Positions 51,161-60,192 of a stretch of 64,000 nucleotides of DNA are shown piece by piece. Below the pieces are notes generated by a model. It saw only the letters and a list, made by a program, of their open reading frames with translations, had not been told where the DNA came from and ran no database searches. A program made the position numbers and the translations under genes. The stretch lies in assembly GCA_963760715.1 (NCBI GenBank), contig CAVXDY010000004.1, forward strand, positions 186,001-250,000, given 5' to 3'. Origin of the DNA: CAVXDY01 sp963760715 (GTDB lineage Bacteria; Actinomycetota; Thermoleophilia; Miltoncostaeales; Miltoncostaeaceae). Each line of letters opens with the position of its first letter. Position 1 is the stretch's first letter.

Positions 51161-51463
51161 GGCGGATCTCCTCGTCACGGGCGGGCGCCTCCCGCCTCTC
51201 ACCCCAGCTACGAACGGGTCTCGCCCAGATCGACAGGTCTACGCGACAAAGGTCGCCAGACGCGGATGACGTCGATCTTGTCAAAGGGGCTGCCTCCGGT
51301 CTGGCGGTACGGGCGACGGTTCAACCCACGGACCGGCGTCCGCTCGCGGCCGACGTGCTCGGCGTTTCACTCTCGACTCCGGCCGCCGGGCGCGCGCCGT
51401 CGTGACCACGAGCTACGGTTTTCGCCGAAACAGTTTCGCCCCCGGACCGGAAGGGTTTTCAAG
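51161..51463. other. Intergenic region upstream of the YCII gene
   Basis: 303 bases without a gene. An 8-bp inverted repeat, CGCCAGAC (51254-51261) and GTCTGGCG (51299-51306), with a 37-base loop is the only structure I notice. The minus-strand promoter for the YCII gene should lie at its left end. Confidence 0.5.
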
Positions 51464-51805
51464 TTGGCCTTCGACGAGAGCCTCGCCGAGCGCATCCGCC
51501 TCGCGCTCGCCGACGTCCCCGACCTCTACGAGCGGCTCATGTTCGGAGGGATCGCATTCATGCTCTCGGATCACATGACCTGCGGGGTGATCGGCGATGA
51601 GCTCGTCCTGCGCCTCGGTCCGGAGGGCGCTGAGCGCGCGCTGGGTCGACCGCACGTCCGCCGGATGGACTTCACCGGCCGCCCGATGCGGTCAATGGTC
51701 TTGATCGGCCCGGAGGCGCTTCGCGACGACGACGACCTCGAACGGTGGCTCCGCGCCGGCGTCGCGTTCGTCGCCACCCTGCCTCCGAAGCGGCGCCGCC
51801 GGTAG
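51464..51805 (+). CDS. TfoX N-terminal domain protein
   Basis: 113 residues from TTG 51464, reading (M)AFDESLAERIRLALADVP. TfoX_N fold: YERLMFGGIAFMLSDHMTCG, then LVLRLGPEGAERAL, MDFTGRPMRSMVLI and the C-terminal LERWLRAGVAFVATLPP. Actinobacterial members are single-domain and of unknown role. No strong SD, which is why the TTG is not beyond doubt. Confidence 0.8.
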   Translation: MAFDESLAERIRLALADVPDLYERLMFGGIAFMLSDHMTCGVIGDELVLRLGPEGAERALGRPHVRRMDFTGRPMRSMVLIGPEALRDDDDLERWLRAGVAFVATLPPKRRRR

Positions 51806-51829
51806 GCCGCCGGCGCGGCAGATGACCCG

Positions 51830-52288
51830 TCACGGGACGTGCTCCGCATCGCCGATGCTGAGCTGCGCCGCGAGCACCACCAGGTACACGCCCGTCGCGG
51901 TGAAACCGCTCGCCGGCCACGCGATCCACGAGTGCACCAGGCGGGTGATGACCGCAACGCCGCCGATCGCGACCGCGACGCTCAGAAGGTGCAGCGCCTG
52001 CCAGAGGCGGAAGCTGCGCGGATGCGGCGGGCTCACGCGGGGAAGGCCCCGGTTCGCGACGAAGCCGACGACCGCGAAGGCGGCGATCGCGCCGAGGACG
52101 AACGCCAGGGCGTTCGCCTCCGTGGGGATGCCGCGGTGGTGCAGGACCACCGCGCTCGTCGCCCAGATGGTGAGCGTGTAGCCGTAGCTGGTGGCGCTGG
52201 AGGCGACGACCCAGCGGAGGGTGGCTGCGAACGGCACTCGGCAATACTCGCGCACGCGCTGTGAAGGACGGCACCGGGGGACGTACAT
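51830..52288 (-). CDS. Four-helix membrane protein, unknown
   Basis: 152 residues. Helices at about residues 22-48, 60-80, 95-115 and 125-148. An internal GTG at 52255 (VREYCRVPF) could be the real start. It resembles small uncharacterised actinobacterial membrane proteins. Convergent with the TfoX gene. Confidence 0.6.
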   Translation of the reverse strand: MYVPRCRPSQRVREYCRVPFAATLRWVVASSATSYGYTLTIWATSAVVLHHRGIPTEANALAFVLGAIAAFAVVGFVANRGLPRVSPPHPRSFRLWQALHLLSVAVAIGGVAVITRLVHSWIAWPASGFTATGVYLVVLAAQLSIGDAEHVP

Positions 52289-52424
52289 CGCGTCCTCGTC
52301 GTGGATGCCGAGGCCGAGCCGTCCGGCATGCTTTCCCGTGGCGAGTGCGCCGGGTGGCCGTAACGCCGCGGACCGCTTCGAGACTGGTCGTCACCTGTGT
52401 CCGAGATGCACCGAAGGAGACGTC

Positions 52425-53469
52425 ATGACCAAGCAGAGCGGTGACGCGCGGGCGGCGGTCTACGTGCAGACCAACGACGCCAGCCAGAACGAGGTGCTCG
52501 CGTTCGAGCGCGGCGCCGACGGCCGGCTCGCGCCGCTCGGTCGCGTTCGCCACGGGGGGTCGCGGAACCGGAAAGCCGCACCTCCCGTCGCAGAGCTCGA
52601 TCGTCCTCAGCGGCGACGGCGACCGGCTCCTGGTGGTGAACGCCGGCAGCGACGACCTGTCCCTCTTCGCGGTCGAGGACGGCGGCCTGGTCCTGGCCGA
52701 CCGCCGCGCCTCCGGCGGCTCCACGCCGACCAGCGTCGCGGTCAGCCGTGATCTCGTCTACGTCCTCAACAACGGCACCCCGAACATCGCCGGGTTCAGG
52801 ATCGACGACGGCGGCCTGGTCGAGATGGAGGGCTCCCCCCGGCCGCTGAGCGACGACCACGCCGACCCCGCTCAGATCGCCTTCAGCCTCGACGGCCGCA
52901 CCCTCGTCGTGACCGAGCGCGGGACGGACAGCATCAGCACGTACGCCGTCGACGAGCGCGGCTACGCCGCCGGCCCGACGACGATCAGGTCCTCGGGGAA
53001 GACGCCGTACGGCTTCGACTTCACCCCGGACGGGGCGATGATCGTGACCGAGGCGTTCGGCGGCGCGGTGGGAGCGGCGGCCGCGTCCTCGTACGCGCTC
53101 ACCGATCCCGGCACGCTCGCGCCGGTGAGCCGCTCGGTCGCCGACACCCGCAGCGAGGTGTGCTGGGCGACGGTCACGAAGGACGGGCGCTTCGCCTACG
53201 TGACGAACTTCGGCGACGGGACGATCTCGAGCTACGAGATCGCCGAGGACGGCAGCCTCCGGCTGCGCGACGCCGTCGCGGGCTCGACGCGCCTGGGCGA
53301 GAAGGGCATCCGCGACGAGGCGATCACGCGCGATGGCCGCCACCTGTACGCGATCGACGCCGACGCCCAGCGGGTCTTCGGCTGGACGATCGGGAGCGAC
53401 GGCGAGCTCGTCCCGGTCGGAGCGTTCGAGGGCGTCCCGGAGACCGTCGCCGGGCTCGCCGCGAGCTGA
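52425..53469 (+). pseudogene. Beta-propeller lactonase, frameshifted in this sequence
   Basis: Starts at ATG 52425 with SD AAGGAGA: MTKQSGDARAAVYVQTNDAS then NEVLAFERGADGRLAPLGR. It then jumps to the next frame at about 52545 and continues FATGGRGTGKPHLPSQSSIV, SLDGRTLVVTERGTDSISTY, YGFDFTPDGAMIVTEAFGGA and VTNFGDGTISSYEIAEDG to the stop at 53469, a seven-bladed propeller of the 6-phosphogluconolactonase/lactonase_7 type, about 347 residues once joined. The reading frame breaks by one extra base near 52547. Both halves keep good codon usage, so the break is recent or a sequencing error. Confidence 0.75.
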
Positions 53470-53529
53470 CGGGACGGGCTGAGGCCGGTCGGAGTTTCGT
53501 CGCCGTCCACGCGCCGGTACATTCGGCGC

Positions 53530-54672
53530 ATGGCCAGCCCTGGCGGCCTGGATACGAGCTTCGCCGGCACGGGCAAGAAGGCGATCACCTTCGGCGCCAC
53601 CGACGCCGCGCGCGCCGTGCTGGTGCAGCCCGACGGCAGGATCGTCGTCGCCGGCGGCGGCGGGCCCGCGGTCTCCTTCTGCGCCGCCCGCCTGCGCCCC
53701 AACGGCACGCTGGACACCACGTTCGGACCGGGCGGGAAGCGCGTGATCGACTTCGGCGGCGCCGACGAGTCCGCCTACGGCGCGGCGCTGCAGCCGGACG
53801 GCAGGATCCTACTCGCCGGAGACTCGGACCTGCGGGTCGCCGTCGCGCGCCTGAACCCCAACGGCTCGCTCGACACCACGTTCTCCGGCGATGGCAGGAC
53901 GGTCTTCAGCTGGGGCGCGCTGAGCCGCGCGACGGCCGTTCTCGTGCTGCCGAACGGCAGGATCCTGCTCGCCGGCTTCTCCGGGCCCGAGGGCGGGAAC
54001 ATCCAGGTCGCGCGCCTGAAGGCGAACGGCGCCCTGGACACGACGTTCGGCATCGGCGGCAAGGCCACGGTCGATTTCGGCGGCGACGACTTCGGCTTGG
54101 CGATGGCGCGCCAGGCCGACGGGCGCATCCTCGTGGCCGGCCGGTCATCGGCGGCCGGCGCCGTGGTCGCGCGGCTGCGGGCGAACGGCGAGATCGACCC
54201 GAACTTCGGCGGCGGCGACGGCCGCGTAACGCTTCCGGGGGGCGGCAGCGCGAGCGCCGTGCTGGTGCAGCCGGACCGCAGGATCGTCGTCGCCGGCAAC
54301 GCGAGCGGCAGCGCGATGATGACCGTCACGCGCCTCATGCCGAGCGGCGCGCTCGACACGACGTTCGACGGCGACGGCACGGCGACCATCGACTTCGGGT
54401 CGCTCGCCGACCTCGCCAACGACGCGGTGCGGCAGCCGGACGGCAGGATCGTCGTCGCCGGCTACACGCAGGCCGACGAGGACGTCGCGGTCGCCCGCCT
54501 CAACGCCGACGGGTCTCCGGACGCCACGTTCGGAACCGCCGGGAAGGCGACCGTCGACTTCGGCTTCGCCACGTTCGGCAACGCCGTCGCGCTCCAGGCC
54601 AACGGACGGATCGTCGTCGCCGGCCAGAGGACGGGAGCCGACGACTTCGCGGTGGCGCGCCTGCTGGGCTGA
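53530..54672 (+). CDS. Delta-60 repeat protein
   Basis: 380 residues made of about seven repeats of roughly 52 residues, each containing LDTTFG-like and DGRIVVAG segments (GGLDTSFAGTG, NGTLDTTFGPGG, NGSLDTTFSGDG, NGALDTTFGIGG, SGALDTTFDGDG, DGSPDATFGTAG). The delta-60 repeat forms a beta-propeller-like or solenoid fold. No signal peptide is apparent, although such proteins are often secreted. ATG six bases after TACATT. Function unknown. Confidence 0.85.
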   Translation: MASPGGLDTSFAGTGKKAITFGATDAARAVLVQPDGRIVVAGGGGPAVSFCAARLRPNGTLDTTFGPGGKRVIDFGGADESAYGAALQPDGRILLAGDSDLRVAVARLNPNGSLDTTFSGDGRTVFSWGALSRATAVLVLPNGRILLAGFSGPEGGNIQVARLKANGALDTTFGIGGKATVDFGGDDFGLAMARQADGRILVAGRSSAAGAVVARLRANGEIDPNFGGGDGRVTLPGGGSASAVLVQPDRRIVVAGNASGSAMMTVTRLMPSGALDTTFDGDGTATIDFGSLADLANDAVRQPDGRIVVAGYTQADEDVAVARLNADGSPDATFGTAGKATVDFGFATFGNAVALQANGRIVVAGQRTGADDFAVARLLG

Positions 54673-54702
54673 CTCGGGTCGCGCGCACCCGAGTCGCTCC
54701 AC

Positions 54703-55800
54703 TCACTCGTAGAAGGCGATCGTCGCGAGGACGACGTACAGGCCCACGAGCGCGTACCCCTCGAACTCCGTGGCCTCTCCGTCGCCCGTGATCTGCCAGA
54801 CCCCGAGCGCGGTCAGGGCGAGCGCCGCTGCGTAGACGGGGGATGTGACGAAGGTCAGTGAGGGGTCGAAGAAGAGCGAGAGCAGCACGAGCGCGGGGTA
54901 GAGGAACGCCGCGATCTGGGCGACCGAGTTCTTCACGACCGACACGGCCAGCTCGGACTTGCCCTTCGCGGCCAGCACGACGCCCACGACGTTCTCCACC
55001 GCGTTGCCCGCGATCGCCACGATGACGAGCCCGATGAAGGCGCGCGACAGGCCGAGCTCCTCGGCGGTCCCGTCGATGGATGCCACGAAGTAGTCCGACA
55101 CGAAGGCCGCGCCCACCCCGGCCACGGCCAGCAGGACGATCGCCGGGCGCAATCCCAGCTGCGGCCGGATCTCCTCGGACGCCTCGGGGGCGGCTCCGCC
55201 GCCTCTCCGGAGGTAGGCCACCAGCCAGGTTGCGTAGACCAGCAGCAGGACCACGGCGCCGACGACCGAGATCGCCGTCGCGTGCAGGCTCGCCCGGTCG
55301 CCGATGCGGTCGGACACGCCGAGGATCACGATGATGAACGAGGCGAGCAGGAGGAGCGTGGCGGTGTCGTTGGGCAGCCGGCTGCCGAAGCGCATGACGC
55401 CGTCGGGCGCGCGGCGCGCCCCCACCGCCAGGGTCATGCCCAGCACGAGCAGGGCGTTGGCGAAGAGCGAGCCCAGGATCGTGGCCTGCGCGACGACGAC
55501 CTCTCCTGCCGAGAGGGCGAAGAGCACCACGAACAGCTCCGGCAGGTTCCCGAGCGTCGACTGGAGCACCCCGGTGGTCGCGGGGCCGAACCGCTCCCCG
55601 ATCGACTCGGTCGCGAACGAGACGATCCAGGCGAGTCCGGCGAGGGCCACCGCGCCCAGGAGGAATACCGCCACGTCCGGTGCTCCCGCCAGGTACAGCG
55701 CGGCGGTGAGGACCGCCGCGGCGACCACGGCGGCGATGAGCGCGATCCGAGGCGTGCCGAGGACGGAGCGGGTGGTCGCGTCGGTCACCGCGGGGGACAC
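54703..55800 (-). CDS. Cation/proton antiporter of the CaCA/Cax family
   Basis: 365 residues, about 11 membrane helices. The two inverted alpha repeats are seen as GVLQSTLGNLPELFVVLFAL and FIGLVIVAIAGNAVENVVGV, each with the conserved acidic residue (E in LPELF, E in VENVV) that binds the ion. Probably exchanges calcium (or another divalent cation) for protons. Starts GTG 55800 and lies on its own between two genes of other function. Confidence 0.93.
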   Translation of the reverse strand: MSPAVTDATTRSVLGTPRIALIAAVVAAAVLTAALYLAGAPDVAVFLLGAVALAGLAWIVSFATESIGERFGPATTGVLQSTLGNLPELFVVLFALSAGEVVVAQATILGSLFANALLVLGMTLAVGARRAPDGVMRFGSRLPNDTATLLLLASFIIVILGVSDRIGDRASLHATAISVVGAVVLLLVYATWLVAYLRRGGGAAPEASEEIRPQLGLRPAIVLLAVAGVGAAFVSDYFVASIDGTAEELGLSRAFIGLVIVAIAGNAVENVVGVVLAAKGKSELAVSVVKNSVAQIAAFLYPALVLLSLFFDPSLTFVTSPVYAAALALTALGVWQITGDGEATEFEGYALVGLYVVLATIAFYE

Positions 55801-55868
55801 TACCCGCCCCGCTTCTGCGATCGTTCACGCCCGGCGGGATTGCCCAACGGATCACCGAGGAGACGCAT

Positions 55869-56720
55869 GTGGCCGACGAGCAGACGATCAGCGCGCACGA
55901 AGCCGACGAGGTCGCCCGCGCCAACGCGAGCGGCAAGGTGCCGGTGGTCTTCGTCCACGGGCTCTGGCTGCTGGCGAGCAGCTGGGACCGGTGGGCGGCG
56001 GTCTTCGAGGAGGCCGGATACGTCGCCGTGTCGCCCGGCTGGCCCGACGACCCCGACACCGTCGAGGAGGCCGCCGAGCATCCCGAGGTGTTCGCCCACA
56101 AGAGCGTCGGCCAGATCGCCGACCACATGGCGGCGGTCGTCGCGCGCCTCGACCGCAGGCCGGCGGTCATCGGGCACTCCTTCGGAGGTCTCCTGACCCA
56201 GATCCTCGCGGGGCGGGGCCTGTCGGCGGCCTCGGTGGCGATCGACCCGGCCCCCTTCCGGGGCGTCCTGCCGCTGCCGTTCTCGGCCCTCAAGTCGGGC
56301 AGCCCCGTGCTGGGCAACCCGCTCAACCGCCACCGCGCGATCCCGCTCACCTACGAGCAGTTCCGCTACGCCTTCGCGAACGCGGTCGGCGAGGACGAGG
56401 CCAAGGAGCTGCACGAGACCTTCGCCGTGCCCGGCTCGGGCGTCCCGCTCTTCCAGGCGGCCGCCGCCAACCTCAACCCGTGGACCGAGGCGAAGGTGGA
56501 CACCGGCAACCCCGAGCGGGGGCCGCTGTTGATCGTCTCGGGCGAGAAGGACCACACCGTCCCGTGGGCGATCGCCAACGCGTCCTACAGGCGGTACAAG
56601 GACAACCCCGGCGTGACAGAGATCGTCGAGATGCCCAACCGCGGCCACTCGCTGGTGATCGACAACGGCTGGCGCCAGGTCTGCGACACGGCGCTGGCGT
56701 TCGTGAAGCGGTTCGTCTGA
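55869..56720 (+). CDS. Alpha/beta hydrolase
   Basis: 283 residues. Catalytic serine in GHSFGGLL (near residue 98), acid in a later strand and His in NRGHSLVID near the C-terminus; the oxyanion region is VPVVFVHGLWLLAS near residue 27. Substrate unknown; the nearest pattern is the lysophospholipase/esterase-like group. Divergent from the antiporter gene, 68 bp apart. Confidence 0.9.
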   Translation: MADEQTISAHEADEVARANASGKVPVVFVHGLWLLASSWDRWAAVFEEAGYVAVSPGWPDDPDTVEEAAEHPEVFAHKSVGQIADHMAAVVARLDRRPAVIGHSFGGLLTQILAGRGLSAASVAIDPAPFRGVLPLPFSALKSGSPVLGNPLNRHRAIPLTYEQFRYAFANAVGEDEAKELHETFAVPGSGVPLFQAAAANLNPWTEAKVDTGNPERGPLLIVSGEKDHTVPWAIANASYRRYKDNPGVTEIVEMPNRGHSLVIDNGWRQVCDTALAFVKRFV

Positions 56721-56732
56721 GCTGAGGGCGGT

Positions 56733-57527
56733 TCAGCGAGGGGCGGTCCCGGCGACGGCCCACGCCCGCGCCGTGAGCTCGAACGGGCCCTCGCCGACCC
56801 CGAGGCGGCGCCGGTAGGCGTCGTGGAGCGCGGCGCGGCGCTCGTCGTCGAGCGACGCGCAGAACGCGCCGGAGGGCGCGATGCCGCTCGGAAGCGGTGA
56901 CCACAGGTCCTCGAAGTCCGCGTAGCCGGCGCGCACGACGAGCCCGCCGGAGCGGACGTCCCGCAGTCCCGCCTCGCGCCACAGCTCGGCGAGCTCGCCC
57001 TCGGCGCACCAGCGCATGACGGTTCCCTCGTCCGCGGCCGCGGCGCGTTCGGGATCGACCTCGCGGGCGGCGTCCCAGAACGCGCGCAGGAGCGTCATCC
57101 CGCCGGCGTAGTCCCAGACGCAGGCGGCGACGGTGCCGCCCGGCCGGGTCACGCGGGCCATCTCGCGCACGCCCGCCCCGGGCTCGCCCATGAAATTCAC
57201 GACCAGCTGCGAGAGGACGGCGTCGAAGGCGTCGTCGGAGAACGGGAGCGCCTCGGCGCTCGCCACGACGACCTCGACCCCCGGTAGCCGCGCCCGGCAC
57301 GCCTCCGCGAACGGCTCCGACGGGTTGACGGCGGACACGCTCGCCGCCCCGAGGCGCTCCGCGAGGGCGGCCGTGAGCGCGCCGGGGCCGCAGCCGACAT
57401 CGAGGGCGCGCATGCCCGGCTCGATGCCCCCGAAGGCGATCAGCTCGGCCGCCAGAGGCGCGCCGTAGCGGCCGACGTGACGGTCGTAGGCGTCGGCGGA
57501 CGCGCGGAAGGTCTCGGCACCCGGCAT
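56733..57527 (-). CDS. Class I SAM-dependent methyltransferase
   Basis: 264 residues from ATG 57527. Rossmann domain with ALDVGCGPGALTAALAERLG (motif I), VNPSEPF, ALPFSDDAFDAVLSQLVVNF and RVTRPGGTVAACVWDY. C-terminal cap of about 100 residues (WCAEGELAELWREAGLRDVR). Ubiquinone/menaquinone-like family, small-molecule target unknown. Convergent with the hydrolase gene. Confidence 0.88.
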   Translation of the reverse strand: MPGAETFRASADAYDRHVGRYGAPLAAELIAFGGIEPGMRALDVGCGPGALTAALAERLGAASVSAVNPSEPFAEACRARLPGVEVVVASAEALPFSDDAFDAVLSQLVVNFMGEPGAGVREMARVTRPGGTVAACVWDYAGGMTLLRAFWDAAREVDPERAAAADEGTVMRWCAEGELAELWREAGLRDVRSGGLVVRAGYADFEDLWSPLPSGIAPSGAFCASLDDERRAALHDAYRRRLGVGEGPFELTARAWAVAGTAPR

Positions 57528-57666
57528 ACCGGAGCCGAGCCTAGCTCGCCCCCCCGGTGATGCCACGACGCGACCCGCGCGACCATCGCGCGGGAACCCC
57601 ACCACCGAGGGATAGACTGCCGCGCGGCGACCAGCCACGGTCGCTTTCAGCTACCGGGAGGCCCGT

Positions 57667-57849
57667 ATGTGGTGGGGCATGGGATTCGTACTGGCGGTCA
57701 TCTGGATCACGCTGCTGATCGTCCTGGGCGTGAGCACGCTGCGGAACGGCCACATCATCCTCTTCATCATCGGCATCATCTTTCCGCTGCTCTGGGTCTT
57801 CGGGGCCATCCTGCCCCCCACGGAGAAGGCGCTCGAGCGGGGCGTCTGA
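57667..57849 (+). CDS. Small two-helix membrane protein
   Basis: 60 residues. Sequence starts MWWGMGFVLAVIWITLLIVL and has a second helix ILFIIGIIFPLLWVFGAIL, ending in charged residues. SD GGGAGG lies six bases before the ATG and a TAGACT (57613-57618) 49 bases before. It resembles the phospholipase-D-nuclease-N-type small actinobacterial membrane proteins, function unknown. Confidence 0.75.
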   Translation: MWWGMGFVLAVIWITLLIVLGVSTLRNGHIILFIIGIIFPLLWVFGAILPPTEKALERGV

Positions 57850-57868
57850 CCCGCCTCGCGACCGCATC

Positions 57869-57889
57869 GGCCTCTTCGCCGGAGAGGCC
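57869..57889 (+). terminator. Hairpin after the small membrane protein gene
   Basis: GGCCTCT and AGAGGCC pair over seven bases around TCGCCGG, 20 bases after the stop. No T-run. Confidence 0.4.
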
Positions 57890-57961
57890 GGGCGGCCGGG
57901 CCCTCCCGACCGCCCGCCGGGGTCGATTGCTCCCGGGACCCTGATCTGAAACGGTCGGCCC

Positions 57962-60036
57962 GTGGGTGTCGGCCACCGCCATCCGAGGCCGCGGCGCCAC
58001 CGGCGCGGGGGCCGGCTCGGCCTCGTGGGCGCGCTGATCGCGCTCGCGCTCCCCGCCACGGCATCGGCGACGACCTGGCAGGTGACGAACACCTCCGACG
58101 GGGCCTCGACGTGCCCGAGCGCGGCCTCCTGCACGCTGCGCGGCGCGATCACGACGGCGAACGGCGGAAGCGGCGACACCGTGGAGGTGCCGGCCGGCCA
58201 CTACACGCTCGGCCTCAGCGCCGTGGTGGTCACGAGCGCCATGCGGATCGTGGGCCCCGCGGGCGCCGCGGCGACCGTCGTGGAGCAGCTGTCCCCCACG
58301 GTGGGGCTCTTCTCGATCGCGCCGAGCGCGGCCGACGTGACCATCGCGGGGGTGACGTTCACCGGCGGATCGACGGCGGGCCCCGGGGCGGTGGCGACGC
58401 AGGCACCGCACCTGACGCTGTCGGGAGACGTGTTCACGCACAACATGATCGGCGCCTCCGGAGCGACGGGCGCCGGCGTCGTCGGCGTGAGCGGCACCGC
58501 GCCCACCACGCTGACCGTGACGAACACCACCTTCCGGACGAACGGCGCCGGCGGAGACGGCAGCGCGTTCGGGAACGGGCAGGGCCAGGGCGGCGGGATC
58601 TCCTTCGGCTCGCCGGGGACGCTGACGGTCACCGGTACGACGTTCGACGGCAACACGGCAGGGGGCAACGGGGGCACCGGCAACTTCAGCGGCCAGGGGA
58701 GGGGCGGCGCGATCGCCGTGCTGTCCTCCGGGGGGCCCGCGACCGCCACGGTCAGTGACAGCACCTTCACCGGCAACCACGCCGGCGGCAACGGCAACCT
58801 CGGGGACGAGAGCGGGTGGGGGTTCGGCGGCGCGATCATGTTCTCGCCCTCGATCTCGAGCGGCTCCTCCCTGACGGTCACGAGAAGCACGTTCGCCGGC
58901 AACGCCGTCGGCGGGAACGGCAGCGTCGGTCCCGCGAGCGCTCAGGGCGCCGGCGGGGCCATCGAGATGCTGGCCGGAGCGCTCTCGGTCACGAGCAGCA
59001 CGTTCACCGGCAACCACGCCGGCGGCCTCGCCGGTCCCGGGACGTTCAGCGGCGTGGGCGTGGGCGGCGCCATCGATGCGCTGGACTCCGGCGGGGTGAC
59101 GCTCGTGAACGACACGTTCGCGGGCAACCGCGCGGAGGGCGACGGCAAGGGGGGCACGCTCGAGCTCGCCCTCCCCCAGGGCGCGAGCCTCGTCAACGAC
59201 ACGCTGGCCGGCGGGTCGGCCGCCACCGGAGGGAACATCAACGCCGTCGGGGGGACGGTCACGCTGAAGAACACGATCGTCGCCGGCGGAAGCGCCGCGG
59301 CCGGCGCCAACTGCGCCGGGTCGATCGGCTCGCTTGGGCACAACATCGAGGACGCCGGCACGTGCTCGCTGGGGGCGGTGGGCGACCGCGCCGGGACGAA
59401 CCCGCTGCTGGGCCCTCTCGCCGGCAACGGGGGGCCCACCCAGACGATGGCCCTCCAGGCCGGCAGCCCGGCGATCGACGGCGGCGACGGCGCGGGCTGT
59501 CCGGCGACCGACCAGCGCGGGGTCCCCCGCCCGGGCGGCGCGGCGTGCGACGTGGGGGCGTTCGAGATCGCCACGCCCCGCCCGACGGCGGGTCAGGCGG
59601 GCTCCGCCGGGGCGGCGCCGGCGCTGACGCGCCTGAGGGTGAGTCCCTCGGCCTTCCGCGCGCAACCCGTTCCGGGCGCCGGCGTCGCGAAGGCCGGGAC
59701 GGGCGCGTTCGGCGCGACCGTGAGCTACCGCGACACCGAGCAGGCGGTGACGAGGTTCACCGTGCAGCGGCCCCGGCGGGGATTCCGCTCGGCCAGCCGC
59801 TGCACGGCGAAGCGCCCGGCCCGCGCCACGGGGAAGGTGCGCCACTGCACGCTCTACCGGAGCATCGGCGGCTTCCGCCACACCGACGCCGCCGGCGCCA
59901 ACAGGCTCCACTTCAGCGGGCGCCTCGGCGGCAGAGGCGCTCGCTCCCGGGCGCTACCGGCTGCAGGCCGTGGCCAGGAACGCGACCGGCCGGCTCAGCC
60001 CCGCAGTTGCACGCGACCTTCCGGATCGTGCGCTGA
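57962..60036 (+). CDS. Secreted right-handed beta-helix protein with C-terminal frameshifts
   Basis: GTG 57962 starts a signal peptide (LGLVGALIALALPATASA). Mature: CPSAASCTLRGAITTAN (the CSLREA/choice-of-anchor type start), then about 20 short beta-helix coils rich in GGAI and FTGNHAGGNG units, and an anchor-like region with TDQRGVPRPGGAACDVGAFE (choice-of-anchor Q). The frame then breaks at about 59930; the next frame gives LAPGRYRLQAVARNATGRLS, and a second break at about 60000 leads to HATFRIVR and the stop at 60036. If read without correction it would run on to 60496. Total about 690 residues. The protein is likely displayed on the cell surface. Confidence 0.75.
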
Positions 60037-60192
60037 GCCGGAGCTTGGGCCCGGCCCTCTCCACCGCGTCCGAGCCGGTTCCTGCGCGAGCGGCGCCGGT
60101 ACCGCCGCCGTGGTGAGCGCTGTCCTCCGGGCGCCGGAGCTCGCGAGGCGGGCCGGGGCGAGGGCGGCCAAGTGTCGACTGCGGCGGAGCCC

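Noticed and set aside
51254..51306. 8-bp inverted repeat with a 37-base loop
   Set aside because: In a GC-rich window such arms occur by chance; no promoter or gene start lies close enough to give it a role.
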